From contig NZ_LFEE01000012.1 in the NCBI RefSeq assembly GCF_001039045.1, positions 152,514 through 187,900 on the forward strand: DNA of 35,387 nt. Direction: 5' to 3'. Below the pieces are notes generated by a model. That model saw nothing but the letters and a program-made list of their open reading frames with translations. It was not told where the DNA came from and made no database searches. Each line of letters opens with the position of its first letter. Position 1 is the first letter of the stretch. The DNA is from Lactiplantibacillus herbarum. Its GTDB lineage: Bacteria > Bacillota > Bacilli > Lactobacillales > Lactobacillaceae. Positions 1 through 8,542 of the stretch are shown here, piece after piece. Made by a program: the position numbers and the translations under genes.

Positions 1-1
1 T

Positions 2-607
2 GCATTTATTGAAATGGTTTCAGTTGGTGTGCACGCACTGACACAATTGGAACACACGATGGATGCTGATCAAAAGACGATCGGTATTTGGGGCGATGGT
101 AACCTTGGTTTTATTACCGCAACCCTCGTGAAGCAGATCTTCCCTGATAGCCAGTTAGTTGTCTTTGGTCGTCACCGTTCTAAGTTGGACTACTTTTCAT
201 TTGCAGATAAAACTTACTTAGTCGATGATATCCCAGCCGATCTAAAGGTCAGTCAAGCACTTGAATGTACGGGTGGTCGTGGTAGTGAAACGGCAATTGC
301 CCAAATCATTCAGCATATCCGACCAATGGGAACGGTTATTTTGATGGGTGTCTCAGAAGACCCCGTCGGCATCGATACACGTTCAGTGTTAGCAGAAGGT
401 TTAACCTTACGCGGTGTCAGTCGTAGTGGTCGCGTTGATTTCGAACGGGCCATTAACATTCTGACTGAGAGCGCTGTAACTCGTGAACGACTACAGAACT
501 TAGTTGGTTTTACTCGTAAAGTAAGTACGATCCAAGATGTTACCGACTTCTTTGAAGGGGCCTTAACCAATTACTGGGGCAAGGCGGTGATGGAGTGGGA
601 CGTTTAA
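2..607 (+). CDS. Zinc-type alcohol dehydrogenase, TarJ-like (ribitol-5-phosphate reductase family), 3' part
   Basis: The reading frame is open from the first bases of the window, so the N-terminal catalytic zinc half lies outside; about 201 residues remain. What is seen is the nucleotide-binding half of a medium-chain dehydrogenase: a Rossmann start with GIWGDGNLG, then an acidic/basic turn (FGRHRSK), the ALECTGGRGSE stretch, and a C-terminal end VMEWDV. In teichoic acid biosynthesis TarJ reduces ribulose-5-phosphate to ribitol-5-phosphate with NADPH, and this end resembles TarJ more than ordinary alcohol dehydrogenases. That assignment is from family recall. A tarI-like cytidylyltransferase would be expected just upstream, outside the window. 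It is separated from the next gene by 446 bases with a terminator, so it is probably not cotranscribed with the polysaccharide genes. Confidence 0.7.
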   Translation, partial: AFIEMVSVGVHALTQLEHTMDADQKTIGIWGDGNLGFITATLVKQIFPDSQLVVFGRHRSKLDYFSFADKTYLVDDIPADLKVSQALECTGGRGSETAIAQIIQHIRPMGTVILMGVSEDPVGIDTRSVLAEGLTLRGVSRSGRVDFERAINILTESAVTRERLQNLVGFTRKVSTIQDVTDFFEGALTNYWGKAVMEWDV

Positions 608-796
608 TTAAACGTTCCTTATCATCATGGTTGTATCTAATGATAGTGCTAGTAACGTTTTCGTAGTCAATAACGATGTTTACCATCAGGGATTAAAGAC
701 TTTAAGTATGGATCATAGTATAAGTCTGATGATAGTTCAATTTATCATTCTTATCGATTGAACAATATTTTATGAACTTAATTTAAAATATAATAT

Positions 797-843
797 AAAA
801 AGACGTTTTTATTCCGGGCTGGGAATAGAAACGTCTTTTTTTT
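797..843 (+). terminator. Rho-independent terminator
   Basis: An AAAAGACGTTT arm is mirrored by AAACGTCTTTT, the stem continues through ATTCC/GGAAT, and a run of eight T follows. It lies 190 bases after the TarJ-like stop and is the likely end of that transcript. Confidence 0.85.
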
Positions 844-946
844 AACATTTTTATCAAGAAACGTCACTTTATTAACTAATCAAACAAGATTAGCAAATTA
901 TAGCAATACTTGGTTTAAATGCTTAGCCTGATCAATCGAGCCTAGC

Positions 947-952
947 TATAAT
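947..952 (+). promoter_or_regulatory. Putative -10 box for the glycosyltransferase pair
   Basis: A perfect TATAAT is present but no good -35 box is seen 16-18 bases upstream. The first gene starts about 100 bases downstream, leaving a long untranslated leader. The call rests on the -10 alone. Confidence 0.4.
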
Positions 953-1053
953 AGAACTAGACTAGTATACTTATACATCACTTGAATAAGTTGGTTAATC
1001 AGTTCATCTAATTAGCAACTATTTGAGCTATCATAACTATTTGGGGGAAGTTT

Positions 1054-1962
1054 ATGACAAAAATTGCCTGTGTCATTGTTACTTATAATCGCAAAACGTT
1101 GTTGGCGGAAGCTCTAGAGAGTGTCTTAACACAAGTATCACCGCCAGAGTATGTCTTCGTTATTGACAATGCGTCATCAGATGGGACTGGAAGTTTTATT
1201 CAGTCGAAGTTTGCTTTTGATGAACAGCATTTAAACTATGTCCGCTGTGAGCAGAATTTGGGTGGTTCTGCTGGATTTGCCCGTGGGATTCAATTAGCGT
1301 TGCAAACTGACTGTGATTGGATTTCAATCTCAGATGACGATGCAATTTTTCAACCAAGGTATTTTGCTGCATTGCGACGAGGCATTAATCAGCATCCAAA
1401 ACAGCAGGTGTTTTCGGGATCAGTTTTGTTACCAAATGGTAAACACGATATGATGCACCGTGCGATGATTGCTAACCAGACAACACTTGCGACCAGACCG
1501 ATAGCGGAGGCTACTTATGCCCATGATTTTAAGTATGATATTTTTTCATTCGTAGGTGTTTTACTGAGTCGTAGTATTGTTGAACGGATCGGGCTGCCAG
1601 AACAAGACTATTTCATTCGCTTCGATGATTTTGAATATGCATTAAGGGCTCTGAAGTACGGCCAGTTTTTAAATATCCATGATGCGTTGGTATTGCATAA
1701 AACAACGTATACGCGTGCGGCCATTGCGCCTTGGAAAGAGTACTATGTTATGCGTAATCGAATTGCATCATTATTTAAACACCGGGGAAAAAGCCTTGCA
1801 GTAAAGTGGTATTGTCTGTATTTTCTGGTACGTAAAATAGCGGCCATTTTCCTGTATAGAGATCGCTGGGGACAAGCTATTCCGTTGATTAAGGCTTATA
1901 TTCAAGGTTGTCAGGATGGTTGGCATGAACGCTTGGGGCGTAATGTCGATTATTTGCCATAA
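1054..1962 (+). CDS. cps3A: Family 2 glycosyltransferase, probable galactofuranosyl- or rhamnosyltransferase (cps3A-like)
   Basis: This 302-residue GT-A glycosyltransferase transfers a sugar from a nucleotide donor onto a growing repeat unit at the inner face of the membrane. The N-terminal half has the nucleotide-binding signature (VTYNRKTLL, then VIDNASSDGT), the NLGGSAGFARG loop, and an ISDDDA metal-binding DxD-type motif near residue 93. The second half has FDDFEYALR, the usual acceptor-side catalytic motif. The NLGGxxGFARG plus DDxEYAxR combination is typical of galactofuranosyltransferase-like GT2 enzymes, and glf follows two genes later, so galactofuranose is a reasonable guess for the sugar. 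The start is ATG with GGGGGAAG eight bases upstream. It is paralogous to the next gene. The symbol follows the L. plantarum cps3 cluster by recall; donor and linkage are unproven. Confidence 0.85.
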   Translation: MTKIACVIVTYNRKTLLAEALESVLTQVSPPEYVFVIDNASSDGTGSFIQSKFAFDEQHLNYVRCEQNLGGSAGFARGIQLALQTDCDWISISDDDAIFQPRYFAALRRGINQHPKQQVFSGSVLLPNGKHDMMHRAMIANQTTLATRPIAEATYAHDFKYDIFSFVGVLLSRSIVERIGLPEQDYFIRFDDFEYALRALKYGQFLNIHDALVLHKTTYTRAAIAPWKEYYVMRNRIASLFKHRGKSLAVKWYCLYFLVRKIAAIFLYRDRWGQAIPLIKAYIQGCQDGWHERLGRNVDYLP

Positions 1963-1996
1963 AATTAGGGTTAGTTTTATATGAGGAGAGAATAAT

Positions 1997-2929
1997 ATGC
2001 AGTATGGGGCAATTGTGGTTACTTTTAACCGTAAAAAATTATTATTAGAAGCAATTACCGCACTGATGAATCAGACTGTTCCACCGGCCAAGATTATTTT
2101 GATTGATAACCATTCGACTGATGGCACAAAGCAATTATTAAAAGAACAAGGGCTATTGGATAACGCGCAAATCGACTATCGATATTTAGCTGAAAATATT
2201 GGTGGGGCGGGGGGCTTTGCCCGTGGAATGCAGATTGCACAGGCTGAAGACAACTTGGACTGGGTCTCGTTTTCTGATGATGATGCCATTTTTAAACTAG
2301 ACTATTTTGAAAAGTTAATCGCGTATCATGAGGCTCATCTAAACCGTCAGATTCTTACGGGAAGTGTCTATATGCCGGATGGCCGGTTACAAGTAGACCA
2401 GCGTAATCGTTTCACTAGTTGGAATACCTTTCGAGCAGTCGCTGTTCCAGCTAATGAGTATGATGGTGATTTTGAATTCGATCAGTATACCTTTTGTGGT
2501 GTCTTTATGAGCTTAGCAATTGTTAAGCAGGTTGGTATTGCAGATGCAGGCTTTTTTATCTGGTGGGATGATTGTGAATATGCAATCCGGACCAATCAGT
2601 ATTCAAAACCTGTTAACGTCAGTGCAGCTCAATTAGTGCATAAGACGTACTTACCGTCGCTTGATATGAAAGCTAAGTTCACACCCGATTGGCGCTTGTA
2701 CTACGGGATCCGTAACCGCTTGATTACAGTTAAACGCTGGCGAAAAAATTCGTTAATTAGTTTTGGCTGGCTATGTGTATTTTATGGACGCTTGGCAGTC
2801 AAAGTATGTGGGCCGTTCTACAAGGGTTACCGTAAGCTGATTATTAAAATTTATGTTCAGGCTTTACGGGACGCTTTACGGGAACGCCAAGGACTTAATC
2901 CTAACTTTATGCCAGGTCAGAAATACTAA
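1997..2929 (+). CDS. cps3B: Family 2 glycosyltransferase, tandem paralogue (cps3B-like)
   Basis: This 310-residue protein is laid out like its upstream neighbour: VTFNRKKLLLEA at the N terminus, LIDNHSTDGT, NIGGAGGFARG, a FSDDDA metal site and a WWDDCEYAIR motif in the second half. The two proteins align along their whole length, so they look like a tandem duplication with divergence, probably adding two different or consecutive residues of the repeat unit. The start is ATG with AGGAGAG upstream; the gap to the previous gene is 34 bases, so both share one transcript. A strong hairpin ends the pair immediately downstream. Galactofuranose transfer is an inference from the motifs and the nearby mutase gene. 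Confidence 0.85.
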   Translation: MQYGAIVVTFNRKKLLLEAITALMNQTVPPAKIILIDNHSTDGTKQLLKEQGLLDNAQIDYRYLAENIGGAGGFARGMQIAQAEDNLDWVSFSDDDAIFKLDYFEKLIAYHEAHLNRQILTGSVYMPDGRLQVDQRNRFTSWNTFRAVAVPANEYDGDFEFDQYTFCGVFMSLAIVKQVGIADAGFFIWWDDCEYAIRTNQYSKPVNVSAAQLVHKTYLPSLDMKAKFTPDWRLYYGIRNRLITVKRWRKNSLISFGWLCVFYGRLAVKVCGPFYKGYRKLIIKIYVQALRDALRERQGLNPNFMPGQKY

Positions 2930-2937
2930 ATATTGAT

Positions 2938-2990
2938 AAATTCATCCCCTCTGATTCTAGTCACATACAAATCAGAGGGGATGAATTTTG
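2938..2990 (+). terminator. Terminator hairpin with 19-bp perfect stem
   Basis: Perfectly complementary 19-base arms occupy 2938-2956 and 2970-2988 with a 13-base loop. The T tract is short (four T) and followed by AT-rich sequence. It begins nine bases after the stop of the second glycosyltransferase and separates it from glf. Confidence 0.8.
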
Positions 2991-3225
2991 ATATAAATAA
3001 ATTTAAATTTTTAACTTATTTAATTGTTACGAAGGTCAGTTAGTTTATTTTTCATCCATGGAATAATGTTCTTAGTTATGCAGTTCTGGATAAAGTAATG
3101 TCGATAGACACTGTTTATTTTTAAGGCTGTCATGAAGATGAAATTATCAGATTGTTTGTTATTTAGATAATAAAGTTAATTAAGCAAGGCGCGTAAGTCA
3201 TTGGTTATCGAGATAATCCGTATGC

Positions 3226-3260
3226 TAACGGTACATCTGTACGTTAATGTTTGCTATAAT
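3226..3260 (+). promoter_or_regulatory. Promoter of glf operon with overlapping dyad
   Basis: A perfect extended -10 (TGCTATAAT, 3252-3260) lies 37 bases before the glf start. No clear -35 is seen. In its place is a near-perfect inverted repeat, TAACGGTACA then TC then TGTACGTTA (3226-3246), with one unpaired G. This could be an operator over the -35 region. Confidence 0.6.
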
Positions 3261-3296
3261 TCACCAAGAACAAAGTCAATTCTTGGGGGAATTAAC

Positions 3297-4430
3297 ATGC
3301 ATGAACAATTTGATTATTTAGTGGTCGGAGCGGGACTCTTTGGAGCCGTTTTTGCACACGAAGCTGCCTTACGTGGCAAACGCGTTAAAGTGATTGAAAA
3401 ACGCAATCATATCGCGGGTAATATCTATACCAAAGAAGTTGCGGGTATTCAGGTTCATCAATATGGTGCACATATCTTTCATACTTCTGATCAGCAAGTT
3501 TGGAATTACATCAATCAATTTGCAACGTTCAATCGCTATACGAACAGTCCCGTGGCCAACTATCATGGGCACATGTATAATTTGCCGTTTAACATGAATA
3601 CGTTCAGTGAACTTTGGGGTGTTCGGACACCAGCTGAAGCGGCAGCTAAGATTGCGGAACAGCGTACGGTAGCTAATTTAGGTGATCAACAACCACGTAA
3701 CTTAGAAGAACAGGCAATTGCACTCATTGGAACGGATATTTATGAGAAGCTGATCAAAGGTTATACGGAGAAACAGTGGGGGCAAAAAGCGACTGATTTA
3801 CCTGCTTTCATTATTCGGCGGCTACCTGTTCGCTATACGTATGACAACAATTACTTCAACGATACTTATCAAGGAATTCCAATTGGTGGTTATACGCAGA
3901 TCGTTGAAAAGATGTTGGATCATCCAGAGATTACGGTTGAGACTGGGACAGATTTTTTTGCCGATAAGGATGCTTACCTGAAGCAGTATCCTAAAGTTGT
4001 CTTTACCGGGATGATCGACCAGTTTTTCAATTACCAGTTAGGTGAATTAGCTTACCGATCATTGCGGTTTGAGACTGAAACGGTGCCGGTCGATAATTAC
4101 CAAGGAAATGCCGTGATCAATTATACGGATGCTGAAACACCATATACGCGAATTATTGAACATAAGCATTTTGAGTTTGGCAAGGGTGATGCTGATAAGA
4201 CGGTCATTACGCGTGAATATCCAGCTAACTGGCAACGTGGAGACGAGCCATACTATCCAGTTAACAATCAAACTAATAACACGCTATATAAGCAATATGC
4301 TAAATTGGCAACGACTGAATCACAGGTCATCTTTGGGGGACGACTAGGTCAATATCGCTATTATGATATGCACCAAGTGATTCACGCTGCACTAGTGGCG
4401 GTCGCAACGGAATTTGATGAAACCAAATAA
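3297..4430 (+). CDS. glf: UDP-galactopyranose mutase
   Basis: This flavoenzyme of 377 residues interconverts UDP-galactopyranose and UDP-galactofuranose in the cytoplasm, supplying the donor for galactofuranosyltransferases. Seen in the sequence: an FAD-binding VVGAGLFGAVFA start, the KRNHIAGNIY segment, the HQYGAHIFHTSD motif, TEKQWG, RLPVRYTYDNNYFNDTYQGIP, and a C-terminal GGRLGQYRYYDMHQ block, all hallmarks of bacterial Glf and in the usual order. The ATG at 3297 is chosen over an earlier in-frame start because it carries a GGGGGAA ribosome site and begins the conserved FDYLVVGAG. It leads a run of genes that continues to 9596 with overlaps, and it sits beside two GT2 enzymes of galactofuranosyltransferase type. 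Confidence 0.97.
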   Translation: MHEQFDYLVVGAGLFGAVFAHEAALRGKRVKVIEKRNHIAGNIYTKEVAGIQVHQYGAHIFHTSDQQVWNYINQFATFNRYTNSPVANYHGHMYNLPFNMNTFSELWGVRTPAEAAAKIAEQRTVANLGDQQPRNLEEQAIALIGTDIYEKLIKGYTEKQWGQKATDLPAFIIRRLPVRYTYDNNYFNDTYQGIPIGGYTQIVEKMLDHPEITVETGTDFFADKDAYLKQYPKVVFTGMIDQFFNYQLGELAYRSLRFETETVPVDNYQGNAVINYTDAETPYTRIIEHKHFEFGKGDADKTVITREYPANWQRGDEPYYPVNNQTNNTLYKQYAKLATTESQVIFGGRLGQYRYYDMHQVIHAALVAVATEFDETK

Positions 4431-4452
4431 AGTGAATGAGTGATGATTGAGC

Positions 4453-5583
4453 ATGAAAAAGCGGTTAGGACTTCTAATAGGTGTGTTGGCCGGGCTATTG
4501 CTGTTATTAGGATATGTCTTTTACGCACTCAGCATTCAGCGGGGGCAAGATACGACGATTCGAATTCATCAAGTGGATCAAAACGGTAGGCCTATTATTT
4601 CGCCAGGTCCAATTACGTTAGTCGGAAAAGCAGGTCATCGTAACCCGTTTCACCCGGAAATTGAGGGATACGTACTGGCTAATCGTAACCCACTGAGCGC
4701 TAATTTTCCGAGACACAATCAGACGATTGAATTGAAATACCGTTCAGCTTTAACCTTAACCCAGATTCGTCAAACGTTAGCCAAGGCTAAGTATTTGCAA
4801 GTTGGGACGCAGAATACTGCGACACCAGTTTTTAACGAGGCACAGTATCAGGGGAAAAAAGAAACGGTGGCGCGAATCAGTGTCAGTGGTGATGGGCGTA
4901 GTTGGACGAAGCTGCCAATTAGTTATCCACGGGCACAACTCGACAATCCAAGTCTGTTGTACCAGAAGCGCCGACTAACATTATTTGACGGAACTAACCG
5001 TTATTGGACGACTAACTTTAAAGACTGGCATGTTCAACGGCTAGCGTTAAGTAGTCCACTATTCAAGAATGGACGAATACAAACCGTCTTACCGGGAGTC
5101 GCCAGTCGTCAGTATTTGGTGGTTAGGGCACGGGACCGACAGACGCAACGTTCGCAACTCTATTATCAGGTCACTCAGAATACCACTAATCGTAATCAAT
5201 CGTGGCACCAACTTCGATTGAATGGGGTGCCAACGAATCAAGTTATTGGAATCAATCAAATTGGTCAACGAGTTTATGTGTTACGACGTTACCGTCAACA
5301 TATCAGGATCTATCGTGCTAAACAAATAAACGGCAGCTTTAAATCAATTGCTACCGTCAAGTTATCACATACTCAGCGAGCAACCGTGACCACTGCGAGT
5401 CTTTTACCGGTAGCCAAGCATCGATATCAATTGAACTTCAGCTCAATAAGTCATCAGGATGTTCAGACGATTACGAACTACCAGCAATTAGATAAACGCT
5501 TTCGGACAGTTGGTTCCCACCATCAACTAATCACCGATTATTTATGGGTTCAGTTTCAAACAAGTCAGCAGGGAAATGGGTGA
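4453..5583 (+). CDS. Membrane-anchored extracellular protein of polysaccharide locus, probable beta-propeller-like fold
   Basis: This 376-residue protein has one N-terminal hydrophobic segment (residues about 5-25, GLLIGVLAGLLLLLGYVFYAL) without an obvious cleavage site, so it is likely anchored with the rest outside. The body has repeated short blocks of the type seen in sialidase or glycosyl-hydrolase-like propellers: SGDGRSWTKLPISYP, NPSLLYQKRRLTLFDG, YWTTNFKDWHVQRL. I cannot name a family with certainty or see catalytic residues. The position, between glf and a Wzz-like gene, corresponds to cps3D of the L. plantarum cluster by recall. It could trim, bind or attach the polysaccharide. The start is uncertain between TTG 4447 and ATG 4453; neither has a strong ribosome site. 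The last codons overlap the next gene. Confidence 0.6.
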   Translation: MKKRLGLLIGVLAGLLLLLGYVFYALSIQRGQDTTIRIHQVDQNGRPIISPGPITLVGKAGHRNPFHPEIEGYVLANRNPLSANFPRHNQTIELKYRSALTLTQIRQTLAKAKYLQVGTQNTATPVFNEAQYQGKKETVARISVSGDGRSWTKLPISYPRAQLDNPSLLYQKRRLTLFDGTNRYWTTNFKDWHVQRLALSSPLFKNGRIQTVLPGVASRQYLVVRARDRQTQRSQLYYQVTQNTTNRNQSWHQLRLNGVPTNQVIGINQIGQRVYVLRRYRQHIRIYRAKQINGSFKSIATVKLSHTQRATVTTASLLPVAKHRYQLNFSSISHQDVQTITNYQQLDKRFRTVGSHHQLITDYLWVQFQTSQQGNG

Positions 5584-6221
5584 GTAAGATGAACTATCGA
5601 CCAAAAGAACGCTTCATATTGGCGTGGCGGTGGTTACCGCTCGAAATAGTCATTTTAATTACCAGTATCTTGATTGGCTGGGGAATCAATCAGTGGTTAT
5701 TTAAACCGGTCTATCAAGCTCGGGTGGATTTACAGATTACACGGCATTTAAAGCGACAGGCAACTAGTCGTCAACGCCAGAAACAGCGCCGACAAGATAT
5801 TGATAATGTCGCTCAATTTGCTGTTATGCCACATAAGCGGGCAGTATTAGTCACCGCTGGTAGTTACGCCTATACGCATGATGGAATCTGGCAGTCAGTT
5901 CAGGACCTCAGTGAATCTGTTCAGGCAGTGGCTCTCAAGCAGCGGCCAGTTTTACGTCTCACACCATCCAGTACTTCCAGAGCAGTCGCGCAAGCCAATG
6001 CTGCGGCGTTTAACGTGGCCACTAAGCAGGAACTAAGGACGACGCTGACCCATTATCAGGTGAAGACAATTAGCACTAAGGTAACTAGAACAGATAATGT
6101 GATGTGGATGACAGTTTGGAAGATTGTACTGATTATCGGGGGAAGTTTGGCGATACTTAGTCCGTATCTAGTCGGCTATGTACGTCGTGGGGAGCGTGAT
6201 GAAGATCAAACGGCTTATTAA
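5580..6221 (+). CDS. Wzz-like polysaccharide co-polymerase / chain-length protein (inferred from topology)
   Basis: A protein of about 213 residues with the topology of chain-length determinants: a transmembrane segment at residues about 20-40 (LEIVILITSILIGWGINQWL), a basic extracellular domain of about 125 residues starting VYQARVDLQITR, and a second transmembrane segment near the C terminus (IVLIIGGSLAILSPYLVGYV). Phosphoregulatory systems normally pair such a protein with a tyrosine kinase; none is seen here and the C-terminal tail is only about ten residues. The GTG at 5580 overlaps the upstream stop (GTGA) and has AGGGA five bases before it, which favours translational coupling; ATG 5589 is the alternative. 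The function is an inference from topology and neighbours. Confidence 0.6.
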   Translation: MSKMNYRPKERFILAWRWLPLEIVILITSILIGWGINQWLFKPVYQARVDLQITRHLKRQATSRQRQKQRRQDIDNVAQFAVMPHKRAVLVTAGSYAYTHDGIWQSVQDLSESVQAVALKQRPVLRLTPSSTSRAVAQANAAAFNVATKQELRTTLTHYQVKTISTKVTRTDNVMWMTVWKIVLIIGGSLAILSPYLVGYVRRGERDEDQTAY

Positions 6222-7434
6222 CTTTTGTAGAAGACATTTAACGGCCGGTTACTTGATTATTTTCGCAGGTTACCTAGCTTCTGTGACCATTCAGACGACC
6301 ATGTTCAACGTGATGTATTCACATCGGGTGGGGACAATTATTCAGCTTGTAACCGTAGCGGCAATACTAGTCAAAATTAGCTGTTTCGATCAATTAACGG
6401 AACGGCAATTGATTGGCCAAATTAGTCTATTAACGTTGATCACACTAGTGACACTCATTTCAGGGGCACATTATTTAGTTACAACTGTGTTGTTGATGAT
6501 GGGGGCGCGGGGAGTCTCGTTTCGGAGAATTATGCAGATTTATCTTTGGATTGTTGGGGGGATTTTACTAATTGCCCTCGTGGCCGCTGAATTGGGAATC
6601 ATCAAAAATATTACGTTTGTAACTAATGACGGTGTTCGCCAGTCACTGGGTGTCGTTTACACGACGGACTTTGCCGCCCATATTTTCTACTTGTGTGGTG
6701 CCTATTTGTACTTGCAAGCACGATACTTCCGGTTATATGAGTTATTACCGGTCTTAGTAGGTGGTGGTGTTATTTACTACTTCACTAAGACGATGACGGA
6801 TACCTTGGCGTTACTTGTGCTGATTATTTTGTTTTTAATCTATATCTATCGGCGGCAGTTAGCACGGATGCCTAAGTTACTGATTAGCTTGCGATATAGT
6901 TTTTTGGCATTGCCAGTTGCGAGCCTATCAATTATTGGGCTATCGGTGATTTTTAACTTTCAGGATACTAATTTGATGCGTTTGAATGCTTGGCTATCTT
7001 CACGGTTAGAGCTCGGTAACAACGCTTTGCTAGCTTATGGTGTGAAAATATTGGGCCAAAGTGCGATTCCTGTCAATGGCTGGGGTGGTGAGCGAGCTAA
7101 TATGCTTACGAATGGAATCGGCGATGCGACTTACTTTTTTATTGATTCTTCTTTCTTAAACGCTCTCATCGCCTATGGCCTGTTATTCACAATCGTGTTA
7201 ATTGTTGGGTTCACTTGGCGCTTATATGATCGAGTTCGGCAGCAGGACTATTTATTGCCCGTTATTTTTGTGGCCATTGCAATTAGTAGTATGTTTGATC
7301 AGCACTTTCTGGAAATAACCTACAATGTCTTTATTCTAATGGCGTTTGCTAAGCTACCTACGTATCGAACAGCAATTGGGCCGGCGTTCAATCAGCCAAT
7401 TGTGATGAACCAGGGAGGTGCTGAAAGTGAGTAA
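6199..7434 (+). CDS. Wzy-like polysaccharide polymerase
   Basis: This strongly hydrophobic protein of 411 residues has roughly ten or more membrane segments and a large extracellular loop in the C-terminal half. The loop contains SSRLELGNNALLAYGVKILG followed by NGWGG, a pattern that recurs in streptococcal and lactobacillal Wzy polymerases (R-L-x-L-G...YG...LGQ...G). Such enzymes join lipid-linked repeat units at the outer face of the membrane. The ATG at 6199 has GGGGAG just upstream; the gene overlaps the preceding one by 23 bases, so it is translated from the same message. It is the only polymerase candidate in the window, matching the single flippase on the other strand. Confidence 0.75.
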   Translation: MKIKRLINFCRRHLTAGYLIIFAGYLASVTIQTTMFNVMYSHRVGTIIQLVTVAAILVKISCFDQLTERQLIGQISLLTLITLVTLISGAHYLVTTVLLMMGARGVSFRRIMQIYLWIVGGILLIALVAAELGIIKNITFVTNDGVRQSLGVVYTTDFAAHIFYLCGAYLYLQARYFRLYELLPVLVGGGVIYYFTKTMTDTLALLVLIILFLIYIYRRQLARMPKLLISLRYSFLALPVASLSIIGLSVIFNFQDTNLMRLNAWLSSRLELGNNALLAYGVKILGQSAIPVNGWGGERANMLTNGIGDATYFFIDSSFLNALIAYGLLFTIVLIVGFTWRLYDRVRQQDYLLPVIFVAIAISSMFDQHFLEITYNVFILMAFAKLPTYRTAIGPAFNQPIVMNQGGAESE

Positions 7435-8542
7435 TTCAAAGCAGTTTTACTACTTGCAACGAACGATTTTGATAATAGCACTCATGTTGATCCTGTTCAG
7501 TGATACTGCTGATAAAGGTATTTTCAGTTTTATTAATCAACCACAAAGTATTTTCTTTTATCCCCAACTTGTCGTGGCTTTGATGGCGGTGGCGGGGCCC
7601 AACTTATTAATGATGGTACTCGGGGCGCAGCAGTTACAACGTCCAGCGTTAACGATTCCCAAACTGATGCAAAAACTTCTGTGGTTGATAGCTGGGATTG
7701 TGCTATTTTCAGTAGTTTATTACGGTGAAACGATTATCTTAAGTCATGATCAAGGTTTCAATGTGAGCGGTTTTTTCAAAGATTTAGTTCAAGCGCCGGT
7801 AGGTTTCTATGATGTGCTATACGAAGTTTTGGGATTCTTCGTATCGTTACCAGTATTAAGAATAATTGCAAAATATGCTAGTGAACAGATTAAACGTTAT
7901 CTGTTTTGGACCGAACTGATCTTTATTGGTATGTTGCCAATTATTACTTTCTTTACGGGTTTGACCACGATTGCAGTTAAGCCGCCATTAGCTGTGGCAG
8001 CAGGTTGTTTCTTCGCATTGATGGGTTATTGGCTGAGTAAGCAGGTAGTATTGCGGCAAATTACACGAGAACACTTGCTAGTTGCATGGCTACTGACTTT
8101 CTGTTGCTACGCGGTGATGGTGTCCGTGACGATGTATCAGGTTAACTTAGAACAGAATGTTAACCTGATTATGAATCAACCATTTGCCCAAACGTTACAG
8201 GCAATTCCCTGCATGACACTTTGGGTAACCGTTGCGACGCAAATAATGAATCGTAAGCAGTTAAAACCGCCGCATAAGCATAATTGGTTACAAGCCAGTT
8301 ATGGAAGCTTGCTGGTTGCGGGGGTTCTTTTTACCCCGTTAAAGCTAGTCACAACATGGTTCATTTCGGTTGTGGGAATCTGGTGGTACAGTCTGGCATT
8401 GTGCGCCGTAGTTTTATTGCTTAGCGTGGGGTTAGTGCAGTTATTACGACGACTACCCGTTATGCAACGGTTGCTACCAGATTTATTTGGAAATCCTGAA
8501 ACGGTGGGGGTGGCACATGCGACAGCGAATACAATGGATTGA
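7427..8542 (+). CDS. Polytopic membrane protein of the polysaccharide operon, function unknown
   Basis: This 371-residue protein shows about ten hydrophobic segments distributed over its whole length (for example TILIIALMLILFSD at the start, WLIAGIVLFSVVYYG near residue 90, and ALCAVVLLLSVGLVQLL near the end). I see no acyltransferase histidine motif, no Wzy loop signature and no transporter signature, so no biochemical role is assigned. The size and number of helices resemble membrane acyltransferases or polymerase-like proteins. The GTG at 7427 lies eight bases after GGGAGG and overlaps the upstream stop; the 3' end overlaps the following acyltransferase gene by 26 bases. It is therefore cotranslated within the operon and probably acts on the same glycan. 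Confidence 0.6.
   Translation: MSNSKQFYYLQRTILIIALMLILFSDTADKGIFSFINQPQSIFFYPQLVVALMAVAGPNLLMMVLGAQQLQRPALTIPKLMQKLLWLIAGIVLFSVVYYGETIILSHDQGFNVSGFFKDLVQAPVGFYDVLYEVLGFFVSLPVLRIIAKYASEQIKRYLFWTELIFIGMLPIITFFTGLTTIAVKPPLAVAAGCFFALMGYWLSKQVVLRQITREHLLVAWLLTFCCYAVMVSVTMYQVNLEQNVNLIMNQPFAQTLQAIPCMTLWVTVATQIMNRKQLKPPHKHNWLQASYGSLLVAGVLFTPLKLVTTWFISVVGIWWYSLALCAVVLLLSVGLVQLLRRLPVMQRLLPDLFGNPETVGVAHATANTMD

Larger units (their letters stand above)
608..1053. other. Intergenic region before the polysaccharide genes
   Basis: There is no credible gene in these 446 AT-rich bases. They hold a 14-base palindrome that overlaps the preceding stop codon (601-614), a 7-bp inverted repeat (735-741 with 757-763), a strong terminator at 797-843, and a -10 box at 947-952 followed by about 100 bases of leader before the first glycosyltransferase. 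Confidence 0.7.
2930..3296. other. Intergenic region between cps3B-like gene and glf
   Basis: These 367 AT-rich bases contain a 19-bp perfect hairpin (2938-2988), then about 240 bases with no gene or clear motif, then a dyad at 3226-3246 and an extended -10 promoter at 3252-3260. An in-frame start 96 bases upstream of glf exists but lacks a ribosome binding site and conserved sequence. Confidence 0.7.

Noticed and set aside
3201-3296. Upstream in-frame extension of glf
   Set aside because: It lacks a ribosome site, crosses the promoter, and precedes the conserved FAD-binding start; ATG 3297 with GGGGGAA is clearly better.
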